From Burkholderiaceae bacterium (GTDB lineage Bacteria > Pseudomonadota > Gammaproteobacteria > Burkholderiales > Burkholderiaceae_C), in contig JADMJJ010000047.1 in NCBI GenBank assembly GCA_018780645.1, positions 1 through 64,000 of the forward strand: a DNA stretch of 64,000 bases, read 5' to 3'. Of this stretch, positions 36,462 to 45,475 are shown one piece after another. Below the pieces are notes generated by a model. The model did not search any database. It was not told where the DNA came from and saw nothing but the letters and a program-made list of their open reading frames with translations. Position 1 is the stretch's first letter; the number at the start of each line of letters is the position of its first letter. The position numbers were made by a program, and so were the translations under genes.

Positions 36462-36995
36462 ATGAACGCCTCACCTCTTGCCCAGCGCCCCAGCTCGACC
36501 CGGCCGCTCGTTCCGCTCTGGTCGCAGAGCGATGCGCAGCGACCCGATGCGCCGCCGGCCCTGCCTTGCCCGCGTGGCAGCGAGGCGCTCAAGAGTGCCG
36601 CACCCCTGGTGCTGCTGGTCGAAGACAATCTGATCAATCAGGTGGTGGCCCAGGAGTTCCTGTCGCTGATGGGCCTGCAATGCCATCTGGCCGGCAATGG
36701 CCTGGAGGCGCTGACCCTCTGCCAGCAAACGGCACCGGACCTGGTGCTCATGGACATCCAGATGCCGGGCATGGACGGCCTGGAGTGCGCGCGCCGCATC
36801 CGCGCGCTGCAGCGGGCCGGTGATCTGGCCGACTTCCCCATCCTCGCCCTCACCGCCCATGCGCTGGACAGCGATGTGCGCGCCAGCCTCGACGCCGGCA
36901 TGGACGAGCACCTGACCAAACCACTGGACTTCATGGCCCTGCGCCTGCGGCTGGGGCGCTGGCTGCGCCTGCCCGAGCTGCCCGCCCAGCCCTGA
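36462..36995 (+). CDS. single-domain response regulator (CheY-like)
   Basis: 177 residues. A proline-rich N-terminal stretch (about 1-45) leads to one receiver domain (about 48-165) with all key residues: the acidic pair in VEDNLINQ, phospho-acceptor aspartate in LMDIQMPGMDG, threonine in LALTAHAL and lysine in LTKPLD. No output domain. The sequence style is that of receiver domains from hybrid histidine kinases. No kinase gene is adjacent. A GTG at 36171 with GAGGAG ten bases upstream would lengthen it by 97 residues of low-complexity, arginine/proline-rich sequence, so the start is uncertain. Confidence 0.8.
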   Translation: MNASPLAQRPSSTRPLVPLWSQSDAQRPDAPPALPCPRGSEALKSAAPLVLLVEDNLINQVVAQEFLSLMGLQCHLAGNGLEALTLCQQTAPDLVLMDIQMPGMDGLECARRIRALQRAGDLADFPILALTAHALDSDVRASLDAGMDEHLTKPLDFMALRLRLGRWLRLPELPAQP

Positions 36996-37043
36996 TAATC
37001 GCGGCGCACCCCGTCTCCCCGCCGGGGACGAAGAGGATGCGCC

Positions 37044-37688
37044 ATGATCGAAATGCCCAAGCTCAGCAAGCCGCCCGCAGGCGATGGCGGCCCGCGCTGG
37101 TTCCAGATTGCCGTGGCCTTGAGCATGGTACTCAGCGCCGTCGCGGCTCTGGTGTCCTCGATTCGCACCAGCGCCGCCATGAGTTCACTGGTGGAGCAGA
37201 ACGCACGCCTGGTGCGCGCCGGCTCGACGCCGATACTGCAATGGGACATCAGCAATGCCAACGCACAGGGGGAGCCGCAGCTCAGCTTTTCCATCGAGAA
37301 CGCCGGCACCGGCCCTGCCCGGGTGGTGTGGATGGAGCTGCGCTACAAGCAGCAGCCGCTGAAGTCGGCACGCGACCTGCTGCAAAGGCAAAACAAGGAG
37401 CTCGGCCTGGAGCTCAAGAGTGCGGGCAACACCATGACCGGCTCGATCGCCGGAGAGGTGGTGGTGGCCGGCCGCAGCCGCACCCTGTTCCGCTGGCTCC
37501 GCCCCAAGGACGACAACCCTGGCGGTCAGCGGCTGTGGGAGGCAGTGGACGCGGCCCGGGAGCACCTCGCACCCGAGGCCTGCTACTGCTCGGTCTTCGA
37601 CGAATGCTGGACGAGCCGATTCGATGGCGAGCTGCCCCGCGCGGTGCCGGCCTGCGAGGCCAAGGGTCGCGTCAACTTGAACAGCTGA
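37044..37688 (+). CDS. membrane-anchored hypothetical protein
   Basis: 214 residues with one N-terminal membrane helix (about 20-42, FQIAVALSMVLSAVAALV) and a short cytoplasmic start. The outer part begins with a helical segment and then a beta-rich domain (FSIENAGTGPARVVWMELRY). A cluster of cysteines lies near the end (CYCSVFDEC and a later CEAK). GAGGA precedes the ATG. Similar single-pass proteins are common as hypotheticals in Burkholderiales; no function is known. A small GC hairpin lies just upstream (around 37011-37027). Confidence 0.75.
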   Translation: MIEMPKLSKPPAGDGGPRWFQIAVALSMVLSAVAALVSSIRTSAAMSSLVEQNARLVRAGSTPILQWDISNANAQGEPQLSFSIENAGTGPARVVWMELRYKQQPLKSARDLLQRQNKELGLELKSAGNTMTGSIAGEVVVAGRSRTLFRWLRPKDDNPGGQRLWEAVDAAREHLAPEACYCSVFDECWTSRFDGELPRAVPACEAKGRVNLNS

Positions 37689-37691
37689 GGC

Positions 37692-38531
37692 CTACTCACC
37701 CGCCAGAAAGCGCTCCACCAGGCCGATCTGATCCGGTACGTTCAGCGCCGGTGCATGGCCGCAGCCGGCAATCGTGGCCACGACCGCCCGCGGGCCGCGC
37801 TGGCGCATCGCCTCGGCGGTGTCGGCCAGCAGCAGGTCGGACGACTCGCCTCGCAGGCACAGCACCGGCAGGTCCAGGCTGTCCCAGGCTTCCCACAGGT
37901 CGTAGTCATTCGGATGCTGGATGAATTGCTGCACCATCGCCGGGTCGTAGTGCGGCGTGACACGGCCATCGGGCAGGCGGCGTACCGAGCTTTCGGTCAA
38001 GGCACGCCACTGCGCGTCACTGAGCCAGCCATAGGGCTTGTAGACGGTACGGAAGTAGTGCTCCAGCTCGCTGACCGTGGCAAAAGCCGCCGGGCTGCCG
38101 GCATAGCTGCGTATGCGCGCGATCGCCGCCTCGGCCAGCTGCGGGCCGTTGTCGTTGAGCACCAGGCGGCGGATGCGGCCGCGCAGCGTGGTGGCCGCCG
38201 CCAAGGTGCCGATGGCGCCGCCCATCGAGGTGCCCACCCAGTGGAAGTCAATCAGTCCCAGCTGATCCACCAGCGAGGTGGCCAGGCGCACATAGAAGTC
38301 CAGGCAGTACTCGCTTTCCGGGTCAGGGCTCCATTGCGACAGGCCGCGGCCCAGGGTGTCGGGGCAGATCACGCGGTAGCGGGTGGCCAGGTGCTCGGCC
38401 AGCACGTCCATGTCCCGGCAGGTGCGGGCCAGGCCGTGCCAGGCGATCACGGTCTCGCTATGCCCGGCACCCCACTCGGTGTAGTGGAGTTCGCGGCCTT
38501 CGCACTGGACGTAATGGGAGGTGCATGACAT
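37692..38531 (-). CDS. alpha/beta hydrolase
   Basis: 279-residue cytosolic alpha/beta-hydrolase. The oxyanion segment AWHGLART, the nucleophile elbow GTSMGG (serine near 104), a catalytic aspartate after the lid domain and the final histidine in GCGHAPALN form the triad. A lid-like helical insertion is present. The ATG at 38531 is preceded by AAGGA. It lies 44 bases after LivM on the same strand, so it may be the last gene of the Liv operon, perhaps hydrolysing the imported compound. The substrate is unknown. Confidence 0.85.
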   Translation of the reverse strand: MSCTSHYVQCEGRELHYTEWGAGHSETVIAWHGLARTCRDMDVLAEHLATRYRVICPDTLGRGLSQWSPDPESEYCLDFYVRLATSLVDQLGLIDFHWVGTSMGGAIGTLAAATTLRGRIRRLVLNDNGPQLAEAAIARIRSYAGSPAAFATVSELEHYFRTVYKPYGWLSDAQWRALTESSVRRLPDGRVTPHYDPAMVQQFIQHPNDYDLWEAWDSLDLPVLCLRGESSDLLLADTAEAMRQRGPRAVVATIAGCGHAPALNVPDQIGLVERFLAGE

Positions 38532-38575
38532 GGGGCGGTCCTTCAGCAACAGCAGATGATTCCAAGCTGATGCCG

Positions 38576-39646
38576 TCAGCCCGGCCTGCGGCCGCTGGCG
38601 CGTAGCCGACCAACAACACCCGAAGGAAAGTGATAGACGGCCAGCACGAACAAGACGCCCAGCCACAGCAGCCAGCGCTCCGGCGAGATCAGCTGTGACA
38701 GCAGCGGCACGCCTTCGACCGCGCTGGCGCCCAGGCTCATCAGGTTCTGCAGATAGCTCTGCGCCAGCACGAACAGCACGCTGCCGATCAAAGCCCCATA
38801 CATCGTGCCCATGCCGCCGATGACGACGATGAGCAGTATGTCCAGCATGATCTCGAACGACAGCGAGGTGTCCGGCCCGTTGTAGCGCAGCCAGATCGCC
38901 AGCAGCGCACCGGCCAGGCAGGCAAACAGCGCGGCCAGCACATTCGACAGCGTGCGGTAGATGACGGTGCGGTAGCCGATGGCCTCGGCGCGGAAGTCGT
39001 TCTCGCGTATCGCCTGCAGCACGCGGCCGAAGGGCGAATTGACGATGCGCAGCAGGGCCAGCACCAGCACCACCGCGGTGACGAACAGCAGGTAGTAGGT
39101 CAAGAGCCGGCCATCGATCGAGGCGCCCCACAGCGGGTCCTCCAGGTATTGCGAGCCGGGTTGCAGGGCCTCGGGCACCTTGAAGTTCAGGCCGTCCTCG
39201 CCACCGGTCCAGTCGGACAGCTGCGAGGCCAGTGTAGAGAAGGCCGCCGCCACGGCCAGCGTGATCATCGCGAAGAAGATCGCCTTGACGCGCAAGCTGA
39301 ACAGGCCGATCACCAGTGACAAGACCAGCGACAGCAGCAGCGCCCCACCCACGCCCAGGGCCAACGCGCCCCAGCTCGGCCCCATGCGCGTGCTCGCAAT
39401 CGCCACGCCGTAAGCGCCTATGCCGAAGAACATCGTGTGCGCGAAGCTGACGATGCCGGTATAGCCCAAGAGCAGGTCGTAGCTGGCCACCAGCAGTGTG
39501 AAGACGATGATCTTGGCCGCGACGTTCAGGGCTTTGGTGCCGGGGAACAGGAAAGGTGTAAGCGCCAGGCCCAGCAGCATGACGACGAGGAGCAAGGCCA
39601 ACCAGCGGTTGCGCGGCAGGTCGTGCGAGAGCAGTCGGTTCAACAT
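38576..39646 (-). CDS. livM: branched-chain amino acid-type ABC transporter permease LivM
   Basis: 356-residue inner-membrane permease with about ten hydrophobic helices and the family segments LLLGYTGIVSFAHTMFFGIGAY, FGRVLQAIRENDFRAEAIGY and VVIGGMGTMYGALIG. It pairs with LivH to form the translocation path. It starts 10 bases after the livH stop. The substrate class (amino acid, urea or aromatic acid) cannot be fixed from the permease alone. Confidence 0.92.
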   Translation of the reverse strand: MLNRLLSHDLPRNRWLALLLVVMLLGLALTPFLFPGTKALNVAAKIIVFTLLVASYDLLLGYTGIVSFAHTMFFGIGAYGVAIASTRMGPSWGALALGVGGALLLSLVLSLVIGLFSLRVKAIFFAMITLAVAAAFSTLASQLSDWTGGEDGLNFKVPEALQPGSQYLEDPLWGASIDGRLLTYYLLFVTAVVLVLALLRIVNSPFGRVLQAIRENDFRAEAIGYRTVIYRTLSNVLAALFACLAGALLAIWLRYNGPDTSLSFEIMLDILLIVVIGGMGTMYGALIGSVLFVLAQSYLQNLMSLGASAVEGVPLLSQLISPERWLLWLGVLFVLAVYHFPSGVVGRLRASGRRPG

Positions 39647-39656
39647 CTGCGGCTCC

Positions 39657-40676
39657 TCAGCGGCTGGTCACGGGATACAGGCCCTGCGGTCGCCACAGCA
39701 GCACCGCCACCATCAGCGCGATGTTCGAGAACAGCGCGAGCTTGGGCACCAGAAAGCCGGTGTAGTTGGCCAGCAGGCCCACCAGCAAGGCGCCGACGAA
39801 GCAGCCCAGGGTCGAGCCCAGGCCACCGATGATGATGACGATGAAGATCAGCACATTGACCTGCGCGCCCATCTGTGGCGTCACGTTCTGTTGGTACAGG
39901 CCCCACATCACCCCGCCCAGACCGGCAAGGCCTGAGCCGGCAACGAACACGCCTATGAACAGGCGGCGGATACGGTAGCCCAGGCTCTCGACCATCTCGC
40001 GGTCTTGCACGCCGGCGCGCACCAGCAGGCCTATCTTGGTGCGGTTCAGGGTGTAGAGCATCACGCCCAGCACCACCAGACCTATGGCCACGGCCAGCAC
40101 GCGGTACTTCTCGACCGCCGCATCGCCCCACAGAAAGGCACCGCGCAACGTTTCGGGCAGCGGCAGCGCAATCTGCTGCGGGCCCCAGATCAACTTGATC
40201 AGCTCCTCGCCGATGATCATGCCGCCCATGGTGATCAGGATCTGCTTCAGGTGCTGGCCATAGACCGGCCGCACCAGCACCCGCTCGAAGGCCAGGCCCA
40301 CGGCGGCGGCCACGCTCATCGCCACCAGCATGGCGACGAAGATCGCGCCCAGGTTCAAGAGCAGCGAGGGCGCGCCCATCCAGGCCGACATGCCGCCCAG
40401 CACCGAGGTGGCGACAAACGCCCCCAGCGCGATGAACACGCCATGGCCGAAGTTCAGGACATCCATCAGCCCGAACACCAGGGTCAGGCCGGAGGCGATG
40501 ACGAAGATGATCAGGCCCATGGCAAGACCTGCCACCGTCAAGGTCAGCCAGGTTGACGGCGAGCCGATGAAGGGCAAGAGGGCGAGTGCCAGCAGTGGCA
40601 CCAGGGCCAGCGGCAGCCAATCGAAGCTGGCCTTGGGGATGGCGATCTCGCCGCTTGAATTCATAGTGGTGCTCAT
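39657..40676 (-). CDS. livH: branched-chain amino acid-type ABC transporter permease LivH
   Basis: 339-residue permease with about eight to nine helices. Conserved segments are ASGLTLVFGLMDVLNFGHGVF, MGGMIIGEELIKLIWGP, RAGVQDREMVESLGY and IIIGGLGSTLGCFVGAL. The N-terminus has a polar extension of about 25 residues. It is separated from the upstream livF gene by a 94-base gap carrying a REP-like element, which may set different mRNA levels for the ATPase and permease parts. Confidence 0.92.
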   Translation of the reverse strand: MSTTMNSSGEIAIPKASFDWLPLALVPLLALALLPFIGSPSTWLTLTVAGLAMGLIIFVIASGLTLVFGLMDVLNFGHGVFIALGAFVATSVLGGMSAWMGAPSLLLNLGAIFVAMLVAMSVAAAVGLAFERVLVRPVYGQHLKQILITMGGMIIGEELIKLIWGPQQIALPLPETLRGAFLWGDAAVEKYRVLAVAIGLVVLGVMLYTLNRTKIGLLVRAGVQDREMVESLGYRIRRLFIGVFVAGSGLAGLGGVMWGLYQQNVTPQMGAQVNVLIFIVIIIGGLGSTLGCFVGALLVGLLANYTGFLVPKLALFSNIALMVAVLLWRPQGLYPVTSR

Positions 40677-40698
40677 TGGTGCGCAGCCAGAGGCATCC

Positions 40699-40765
40699 GT
40701 AGCCCGGATGCAATCCGGGGCAGTGGGCTATGGCCTGCCGGCCCCCCGGATTGCATCCGGGCTAC
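40699..40765. repeat. REP-like inverted repeat, copy 2
   Basis: GTAGCCCGGATGCAATCCGGGG at the left and CCCCGGATTGCATCCGGGCTAC at the right (67 bases). The unit is almost identical to the one at 30277-30341. It lies inside the Liv operon, between livF and livH, where such folds often stabilise or attenuate transcripts. Confidence 0.82.
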
Positions 40766-40770
40766 CAGTC

Positions 40771-41513
<743 letters not shown>

Positions 41514-41517
<4 letters not shown>

Positions 41518-42269
41518 GCGGCGGCCTCCTCGACCACACCGAGGTAGGCGTTCTGCACCACCGGCGAGGCGATCACCGCCTCGGGTTCGCCGTCGGCCAT
41601 CAGCCGGCCGTTGTGCAAGACGATGATGCGGTCGGCCAGCTCGCGCACCACGTCCATCTTGTGCTCGACCAGCAGGATGGTGCGGTCCTGGCGCGCTTTC
41701 AGCGCGCGTATCAGGTCCAGCACCACCGGCACCTCGTCGACGCTCATGCCGGCGGTCGGCTCGTCGAACATATAGACCAGCGGGTCCAGCGCCATCAGCA
41801 TCGCCACCTCCAGCTTGCGCTGGTCGCCATGGGGCAGGCTGCTGGCCGTTGCCTCGGCCTTATCGGCCAGCCGCACCTGCTCCAGCAGCTCGCGGGCCTG
41901 GCGCAGGGTACCTCGATGGTCCAGCCACACCGACCACAGATTGAGCCCCAGCTTGCGGCGCGATTGCACGGCCAGACGCACGTTCTCGAGCACGCTCAGG
42001 CCCGGGAACAGCTGCGTCAGCTGAAAGGCCCGGCCCAGGCCCAGGTGCGTGCGGGCCGACACCGGCAGCCGCGTGATGTCCTGCCCGTTCAGCAAGACCT
42101 GGCCCTCGCTGGCCGGCAGCTGACCCGAGATCAGATTGAAGTAGGTCGTCTTGCCCGCACCATTGGGCCCGACGATGGCCGTCAAGGTGCCCGGCGCGAA
42201 CGCGCAGGACACATGATCGACCGCCACATGGCCGCCGAAGCGAATGGTCAGATCCCGGGTTTCAAGCAC
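41514..42269 (-). CDS. livG: branched-chain amino acid-type ABC transporter ATPase LivG
   Basis: 251-residue ATPase with Walker A GPNGAGKTT, Walker B VYMFDEPTAGM and the switch segment LLVEHKMD. The signature position reads LPHGDQRKLE, where many LivG proteins have LSYG-Q-R. It follows the substrate-binding gene by seven bases and overlaps livF. It pairs with LivF on the inner face of the membrane. Confidence 0.92.
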
Positions 42270-42276
42270 AGCGAAT

Positions 42277-43467
42277 TCAGCGCTTGTTCTTAATCGGGAT
42301 GTTCATTTCTTCCGGCTTGATCTCGCGTATCAGCTCCGGCACGCCCCAGGCGAAGGCCGGGTCGACCTTGATCTTGAAATGGAACATGCTCTGCATCGCC
42401 TGGTGGTCTTCCTTGCGGAAGGTCATCTTGCCCTTGGGCGTCTCGAAGCTCATGCCTTCCATGGTTTTGATCAAGGTCTCGGTCTTGGTGTCGCCATTGC
42501 TCTTCTTCAGCGCCTCGACGACGGCAATCGCCGCGCTCATGCCACCGGCGGTGAAGAAGTCGGGCGGTGCCTTGAACTGCTTGTAGTGGTTGGCCACCAG
42601 CCATTCGTTGACCGCGTTCTTGGGCATGCCGAAGTAGTAGTAGCTGGCGCCCTCCATGCCGGGGAACTGCTTGAAGTTGACCATCGCCGGCAGGATGTTG
42701 CCGCCGGTGGCGATCTCGATGCCGTAGCGCTTCAGGTCCAGGTCGGCGATCTTGTACGGGTTGCCGGCGCCGGCCCAGATGATGAAGATGATCTTGCGGC
42801 CCGGCTTGTCCTTCAATGCGTCGATCAGGCGCTGCGCGCCGGCGGTGAAGTCGGTGGTGCTGGTGGGCAGGTATTCCTCATGCACCAGCTTGGCATTCTT
42901 GATCGCGTCCTTGAAGGCCTTCACGCCGTCGCGGCCGAAGGCATAGTCCTGGGCCAGGGTCGCGATGGTCACGCCGGCCTTGTCCAGCGCCACGGCGTTG
43001 GAAATCGCATCCTGCGATGAGTTGCGGCCGGTGCGGAAGATGTAGCGATTCCATTTGTCGCCGGTGATTGCATCGGCCACGGCCGGCTCGACCAGCAGGA
43101 TCTTCTTGTACTCCTCGGCCACCGGCAGCAGGGCCAGGGCGACGCCGGACGAGGACGGTCCAACGGCGATGTCGGCCTTGTCGTCGCCATAGGCGGCGGC
43201 CAGCAGGCTCTTGCCCACGTCGGGCTTGCCCTGGTCGTCCTTCTCGATCACGACGATCTTCTTGCCAGCCACGGTCATCGTGCCGCCCGTCGCGTAGTCC
43301 AGGCCCATCATGAAGCCGGTCTGCGTCTGCTTGCCATAGGCCTCCAGCGGGCCGGTCTTGCTGTAGACGTGGGCGATGCGGATTTCCTTGCCCTGGGCCA
43401 GGGCGGGCGCGGCAGCGGCCAGGGTGGCGGCGCAGACTGCGGACAGGGCGAACAGGCGTCGTTGCAT
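42277..43467 (-). CDS. ABC transporter substrate-binding protein (Liv-type)
   Basis: 396-residue periplasmic protein with a clear signal peptide (about 1-23, ending AAPALAQG). The Peripla_BP_6 pattern follows: IRIAHVYSKTGPLEAYGKQ, VGPSSSGVALALLPVAEEY, FRTGRNSSQDA and LAQDYAFGRDGVKAFKDAI. AGGAGA lies eight bases before ATG 43467. It is the first gene of the operon running through livG, livF, livH, livM and an alpha/beta hydrolase. Relatives bind branched-chain amino acids, aromatic acids or amides; the ligand here is not determined. Confidence 0.92.
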   Translation of the reverse strand: MQRRLFALSAVCAATLAAAAPALAQGKEIRIAHVYSKTGPLEAYGKQTQTGFMMGLDYATGGTMTVAGKKIVVIEKDDQGKPDVGKSLLAAAYGDDKADIAVGPSSSGVALALLPVAEEYKKILLVEPAVADAITGDKWNRYIFRTGRNSSQDAISNAVALDKAGVTIATLAQDYAFGRDGVKAFKDAIKNAKLVHEEYLPTSTTDFTAGAQRLIDALKDKPGRKIIFIIWAGAGNPYKIADLDLKRYGIEIATGGNILPAMVNFKQFPGMEGASYYYFGMPKNAVNEWLVANHYKQFKAPPDFFTAGGMSAAIAVVEALKKSNGDTKTETLIKTMEGMSFETPKGKMTFRKEDHQAMQSMFHFKIKVDPAFAWGVPELIREIKPEEMNIPIKNKR

Positions 43468-43637
43468 GGGGGATGTCTCCTGATGGAATGAATCCCCGCA
43501 TGGTTGTTGAAAGGCGCGGGGTGATCCGCTTTCTATTGCAAAGCCCGTGCCGAAGCGCACCGACTCAGTGCAAACACTTAGCCATCGCCCCAAAACCGGG
43601 TGAATCTGGCCCGAGTCGCCCGCATGCTCGCAGGGAT

Positions 43638-43708
43638 TGCCTTCAATTCAGGCAGATCTACCGCTTGGCAACATGACTGAAATTCAGGCAATGCCTGATA
43701 TTCAGTCA
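43638..43708. promoter_or_regulatory. array of three 17-bp palindromic operators
   Basis: Three near-identical palindromes occur: TGCCTTCAATTCAGGCA (43638-43654), TGACTGAAATTCAGGCA (43674-43690) and TGCCTGATATTCAGTCA (43692-43708). The shared form is TGCCTGAAATTCAGGCA. Start-to-start distances are 36 and 18 bases, i.e. multiples of 18. They lie in the 307-base gap between the divergent substrate-binding gene (start 43467) and DUF1992 gene (start 43775). They look like operators for a dimeric repressor or activator binding cooperatively. The regulator is not identified. Confidence 0.65.
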
Positions 43709-43709
43709 A

Positions 43710-43726
43710 CCCAGTGCCCCACTGGG
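43710..43726. promoter_or_regulatory. short hairpin before the DUF1992 gene
   Basis: CCCAGTG (43710-43716) and CACTGGG (43720-43726) form a perfect 7-bp stem with a 3-base loop. It begins two bases after the operator array and ends about 48 bases before the DUF1992 start. It could be an upstream attenuator or part of the operator region. Confidence 0.35.
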
Positions 43727-43774
43727 ACTTGGAGCCCACGCCACAATCAGACCTCGCTTCACCGGAGGTGTCAG

Positions 43775-44098
43775 ATGCCCACGTTAGACGAACAGATCGC
43801 ACAACGCATCCGTGAGGAGGAGTTGTCCGGCCAGATGAGCCAGGCGCCTAGCTATGGCAAGGCCCTGCAGATCAACGACGGCTTCATGGAGACCCCCGAG
43901 GAGCTGCGCCTGGGCTACAAGTTCCTGAAGGAGGCCGGCTTCGTGCCGCCCGAGGTGGAGCTGATGCAGGAGGCCGCCGAGCTGCGCGAGGCGCTGCGCT
44001 GCGACCCGCCGGCCGACAAGGCCCGCGAGCTGCGCGCGCAGCTGACCGCGCTGGAGCTGCGCATCGCCATGCGGCTGGAGCGGCTGGCCAAGGGTTAA
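43775..44098 (+). CDS. DUF1992 (DnaJC28-like) protein
   Basis: 107 residues, soluble and helical. The start (LDEQIAQRIREEELSGQMSQ) and the segment GKALQIND with LGYKFLKEAGFVPPEVEL are the DUF1992 signature found in proteins called DnaJ homolog subfamily C member 28, though no J domain is present. GGAGG lies eight bases before ATG 43775. It overlaps the end of the convergent NTF2-like gene by four bases. Function unknown. Confidence 0.85.
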   Translation: MPTLDEQIAQRIREEELSGQMSQAPSYGKALQINDGFMETPEELRLGYKFLKEAGFVPPEVELMQEAAELREALRCDPPADKARELRAQLTALELRIAMRLERLAKG

Positions 44099-44472
44099 GT
44101 GATCAGCTGATAGTGAAAGACCTTGGAGATGATCTGCCACCGGCCCTCGACGTAGATCAGGCTCAGCAGATCGATAAAGGCCTTGGGTGCGATCACACAC
44201 TCCAGCCTGGCCAGCGCCGTCACCGGCCCGACGAACTCGATGGCCAGGATGCGGTCGCGGCGCGGCTGGCCCAGGCTGGCCGGTGACGGCCGCTGGTCCA
44301 CGATGGGGAAGTACTCCGCCATGTTCAGCAACAGCGGCGTCTCGCCACTGGCGCAGGCATAGAGCGCGCGCGGATGGAAGACCTGGCGCAGGCGCTGGGT
44401 GTCGCTGTGGTGCAGGCCGTCGAAGTAGGTCTGCAAGACTGCGGCGACCGCTTGAAAATCGGCGGCGCTCAT
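44095..44472 (-). CDS. NTF2-like (putative lumazine-binding/SnoaL-like) protein
   Basis: 125 residues with the NTF2-like fold pattern: VLQTYFDGLHHSDTQRLRQVFHPRALYAC, then strands ending in DLLSLIYVEGRWQIISKVFHY. The closest family by eye is the putative lumazine-binding group (PF12893). Its start overlaps the tautomerase stop by four bases (44469-44472), making a GST/tautomerase/NTF2 operon. Activity unknown; such folds serve as small enzymes or binding proteins. Confidence 0.82.
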   Translation of the reverse strand: MSAADFQAVAAVLQTYFDGLHHSDTQRLRQVFHPRALYACASGETPLLLNMAEYFPIVDQRPSPASLGQPRRDRILAIEFVGPVTALARLECVIAPKAFIDLLSLIYVEGRWQIISKVFHYQLIT

Positions 44473-44690
44473 TGCTGCGGTACCGCCTGAGCCGCACGAG
44501 CGCGCAGCACGGTGACCGACTCGCCGGCAATGCCCCAGTTGTCGGTGTCCACCTCTTCGATCAGCACAAAGGTGGTGGCCGGATTCTTGTTCAGCACGCG
44601 CACCAGCAAGTCGGTGGCGCCCGCGATGAGCTCTGCCTTCTGCTCGGCGCTGACACCGTCGCGGGTGACCTGGATATGGACGTAGGGCAT
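44469..44690 (-). CDS. 4-oxalocrotonate tautomerase family protein
   Basis: 73 residues. After Met removal the N-terminus is the catalytic proline (PYVHIQVTRDGVSAEQK), and the family pattern continues with LIAGATDLLVRVLNK and FVLIEEVDTDNWGIAG. The length is right for a member forming hexamers. It lies between a GST and an NTF2-like gene, sharing an ATGA-type overlap with the latter. The substrate is unknown; a role in breakdown of an unsaturated or halogenated acid is only a guess from family knowledge. Confidence 0.88.
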   Translation of the reverse strand: MPYVHIQVTRDGVSAEQKAELIAGATDLLVRVLNKNPATTFVLIEEVDTDNWGIAGESVTVLRARAAQAVPQQ

Positions 44691-44719
44691 GGTGTGCTCC
44701 GGGCTCTTCAGGCGGAAGG

Positions 44720-45337
44720 TCAGCCGGCGCGGGGCGTCAGCCCCTCGGCCTGCATCGCCGCGCGGACGGCGGGTCGCGCCGCGGTGCGTGCCACAAAGGC
44801 CTGCAGATGGTCGAGATCGGCGATCTCCAGATCGACAAAGGGCGCCCAGCCCAGCACGACGAACAGATAGGCATCGGCGGCGGTGAAGGCCTCGCCGGTC
44901 AGGAAGTCGCGGCCCTCCAGCTGGCTGTTCAGCCACTCCAGCTTCTTGCGCAGCCCGGCCTTCAGCAAACTCTTGGCCGCGCCGTCCAGCTCGGCATGGA
45001 ACAGCGGCGTGAAGGACTTGTGCAGCTCCGCCGTCACATAGTTCTGCCACTCCATCACGCGATAGCGGGCCAGGGCGCCAGCGGCCGGCATCAGACCCAG
45101 ATCGCCGGCGGTGTCGGCGATGTACTGGGCGATCACCGGGCCCTCGCTGAGGCGCGTGCCATCGGCCAGTTCCAGCAGCGGCACCTGGCCCTTGGGATTG
45201 ATCTGGAAATAGTCCTGACCACCGGCAAAGGTGTGGTGCGCGGTGTCGACCTTTTCCAGGGTGAAGGGCAGGCCGGTTTCACGCAACAGGATGTGCGGAG
45301 CGAGCGAGCAGGCGGCGGGGGAGAAATACAGCTTCAT
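44720..45337 (-). CDS. glutathione S-transferase, beta-class-like
   Basis: 205 residues. The N-terminus (KLYFSPAACSLAPHILLRE) has the cysteine at position 10 typical of bacterial beta-class GSTs (GstA type). The cis-proline motif NPKGQVPLLEL and SEGPVIAQYIAD follow, and the C-terminal domain contains FTAADAYLFVVLGWA. The start at 45337 fits the family; longer starts look wrong. It is the first gene of a small leftward operon and is divergent from a LysR gene. Confidence 0.9.
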   Translation of the reverse strand: MKLYFSPAACSLAPHILLRETGLPFTLEKVDTAHHTFAGGQDYFQINPKGQVPLLELADGTRLSEGPVIAQYIADTAGDLGLMPAAGALARYRVMEWQNYVTAELHKSFTPLFHAELDGAAKSLLKAGLRKKLEWLNSQLEGRDFLTGEAFTAADAYLFVVLGWAPFVDLEIADLDHLQAFVARTAARPAVRAAMQAEGLTPRAG

Positions 45338-45388
45338 CAGAGAACTCCAGGTCGAAAGTAAGCGGTGCTTGCAAGGTGCCTGAATCCT

Positions 45389-45461
45389 ATTGTTTACCTC
45401 CAACGCCTTAAAGACATTCAACATCAGTTCTTCCTTTACACCGTATGCTTGAATAAACAAT
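45389..45461. promoter_or_regulatory. divergent GST/LysR control region with inverted repeat
   Basis: ATTGTTTA (45389-45396) is repeated in inverted form as TAAACAAT (45454-45461). The two AT-rich arms are about 57 bases apart in an otherwise GC-rich 138-base gap between the divergent GST and LysR starts. They may be paired binding sites for the LysR protein or promoter elements of each gene. Confidence 0.35.
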
Positions 45462-45475
45462 CACACGGAACCGCC

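Noticed and set aside
36171-36995. GTG-started longer form of the response regulator (274 residues)
   Set aside because: The extra 97 residues are low-complexity and rich in arginine/proline. A GAGGAG site exists, so it was kept only as a remark.
37692-39131. Leftward 479-codon frame joining the alpha/beta hydrolase to part of the livM region
   Set aside because: The upstream part is out of frame with livM; the hydrolase has its own ribosome site and ATG at 38531.
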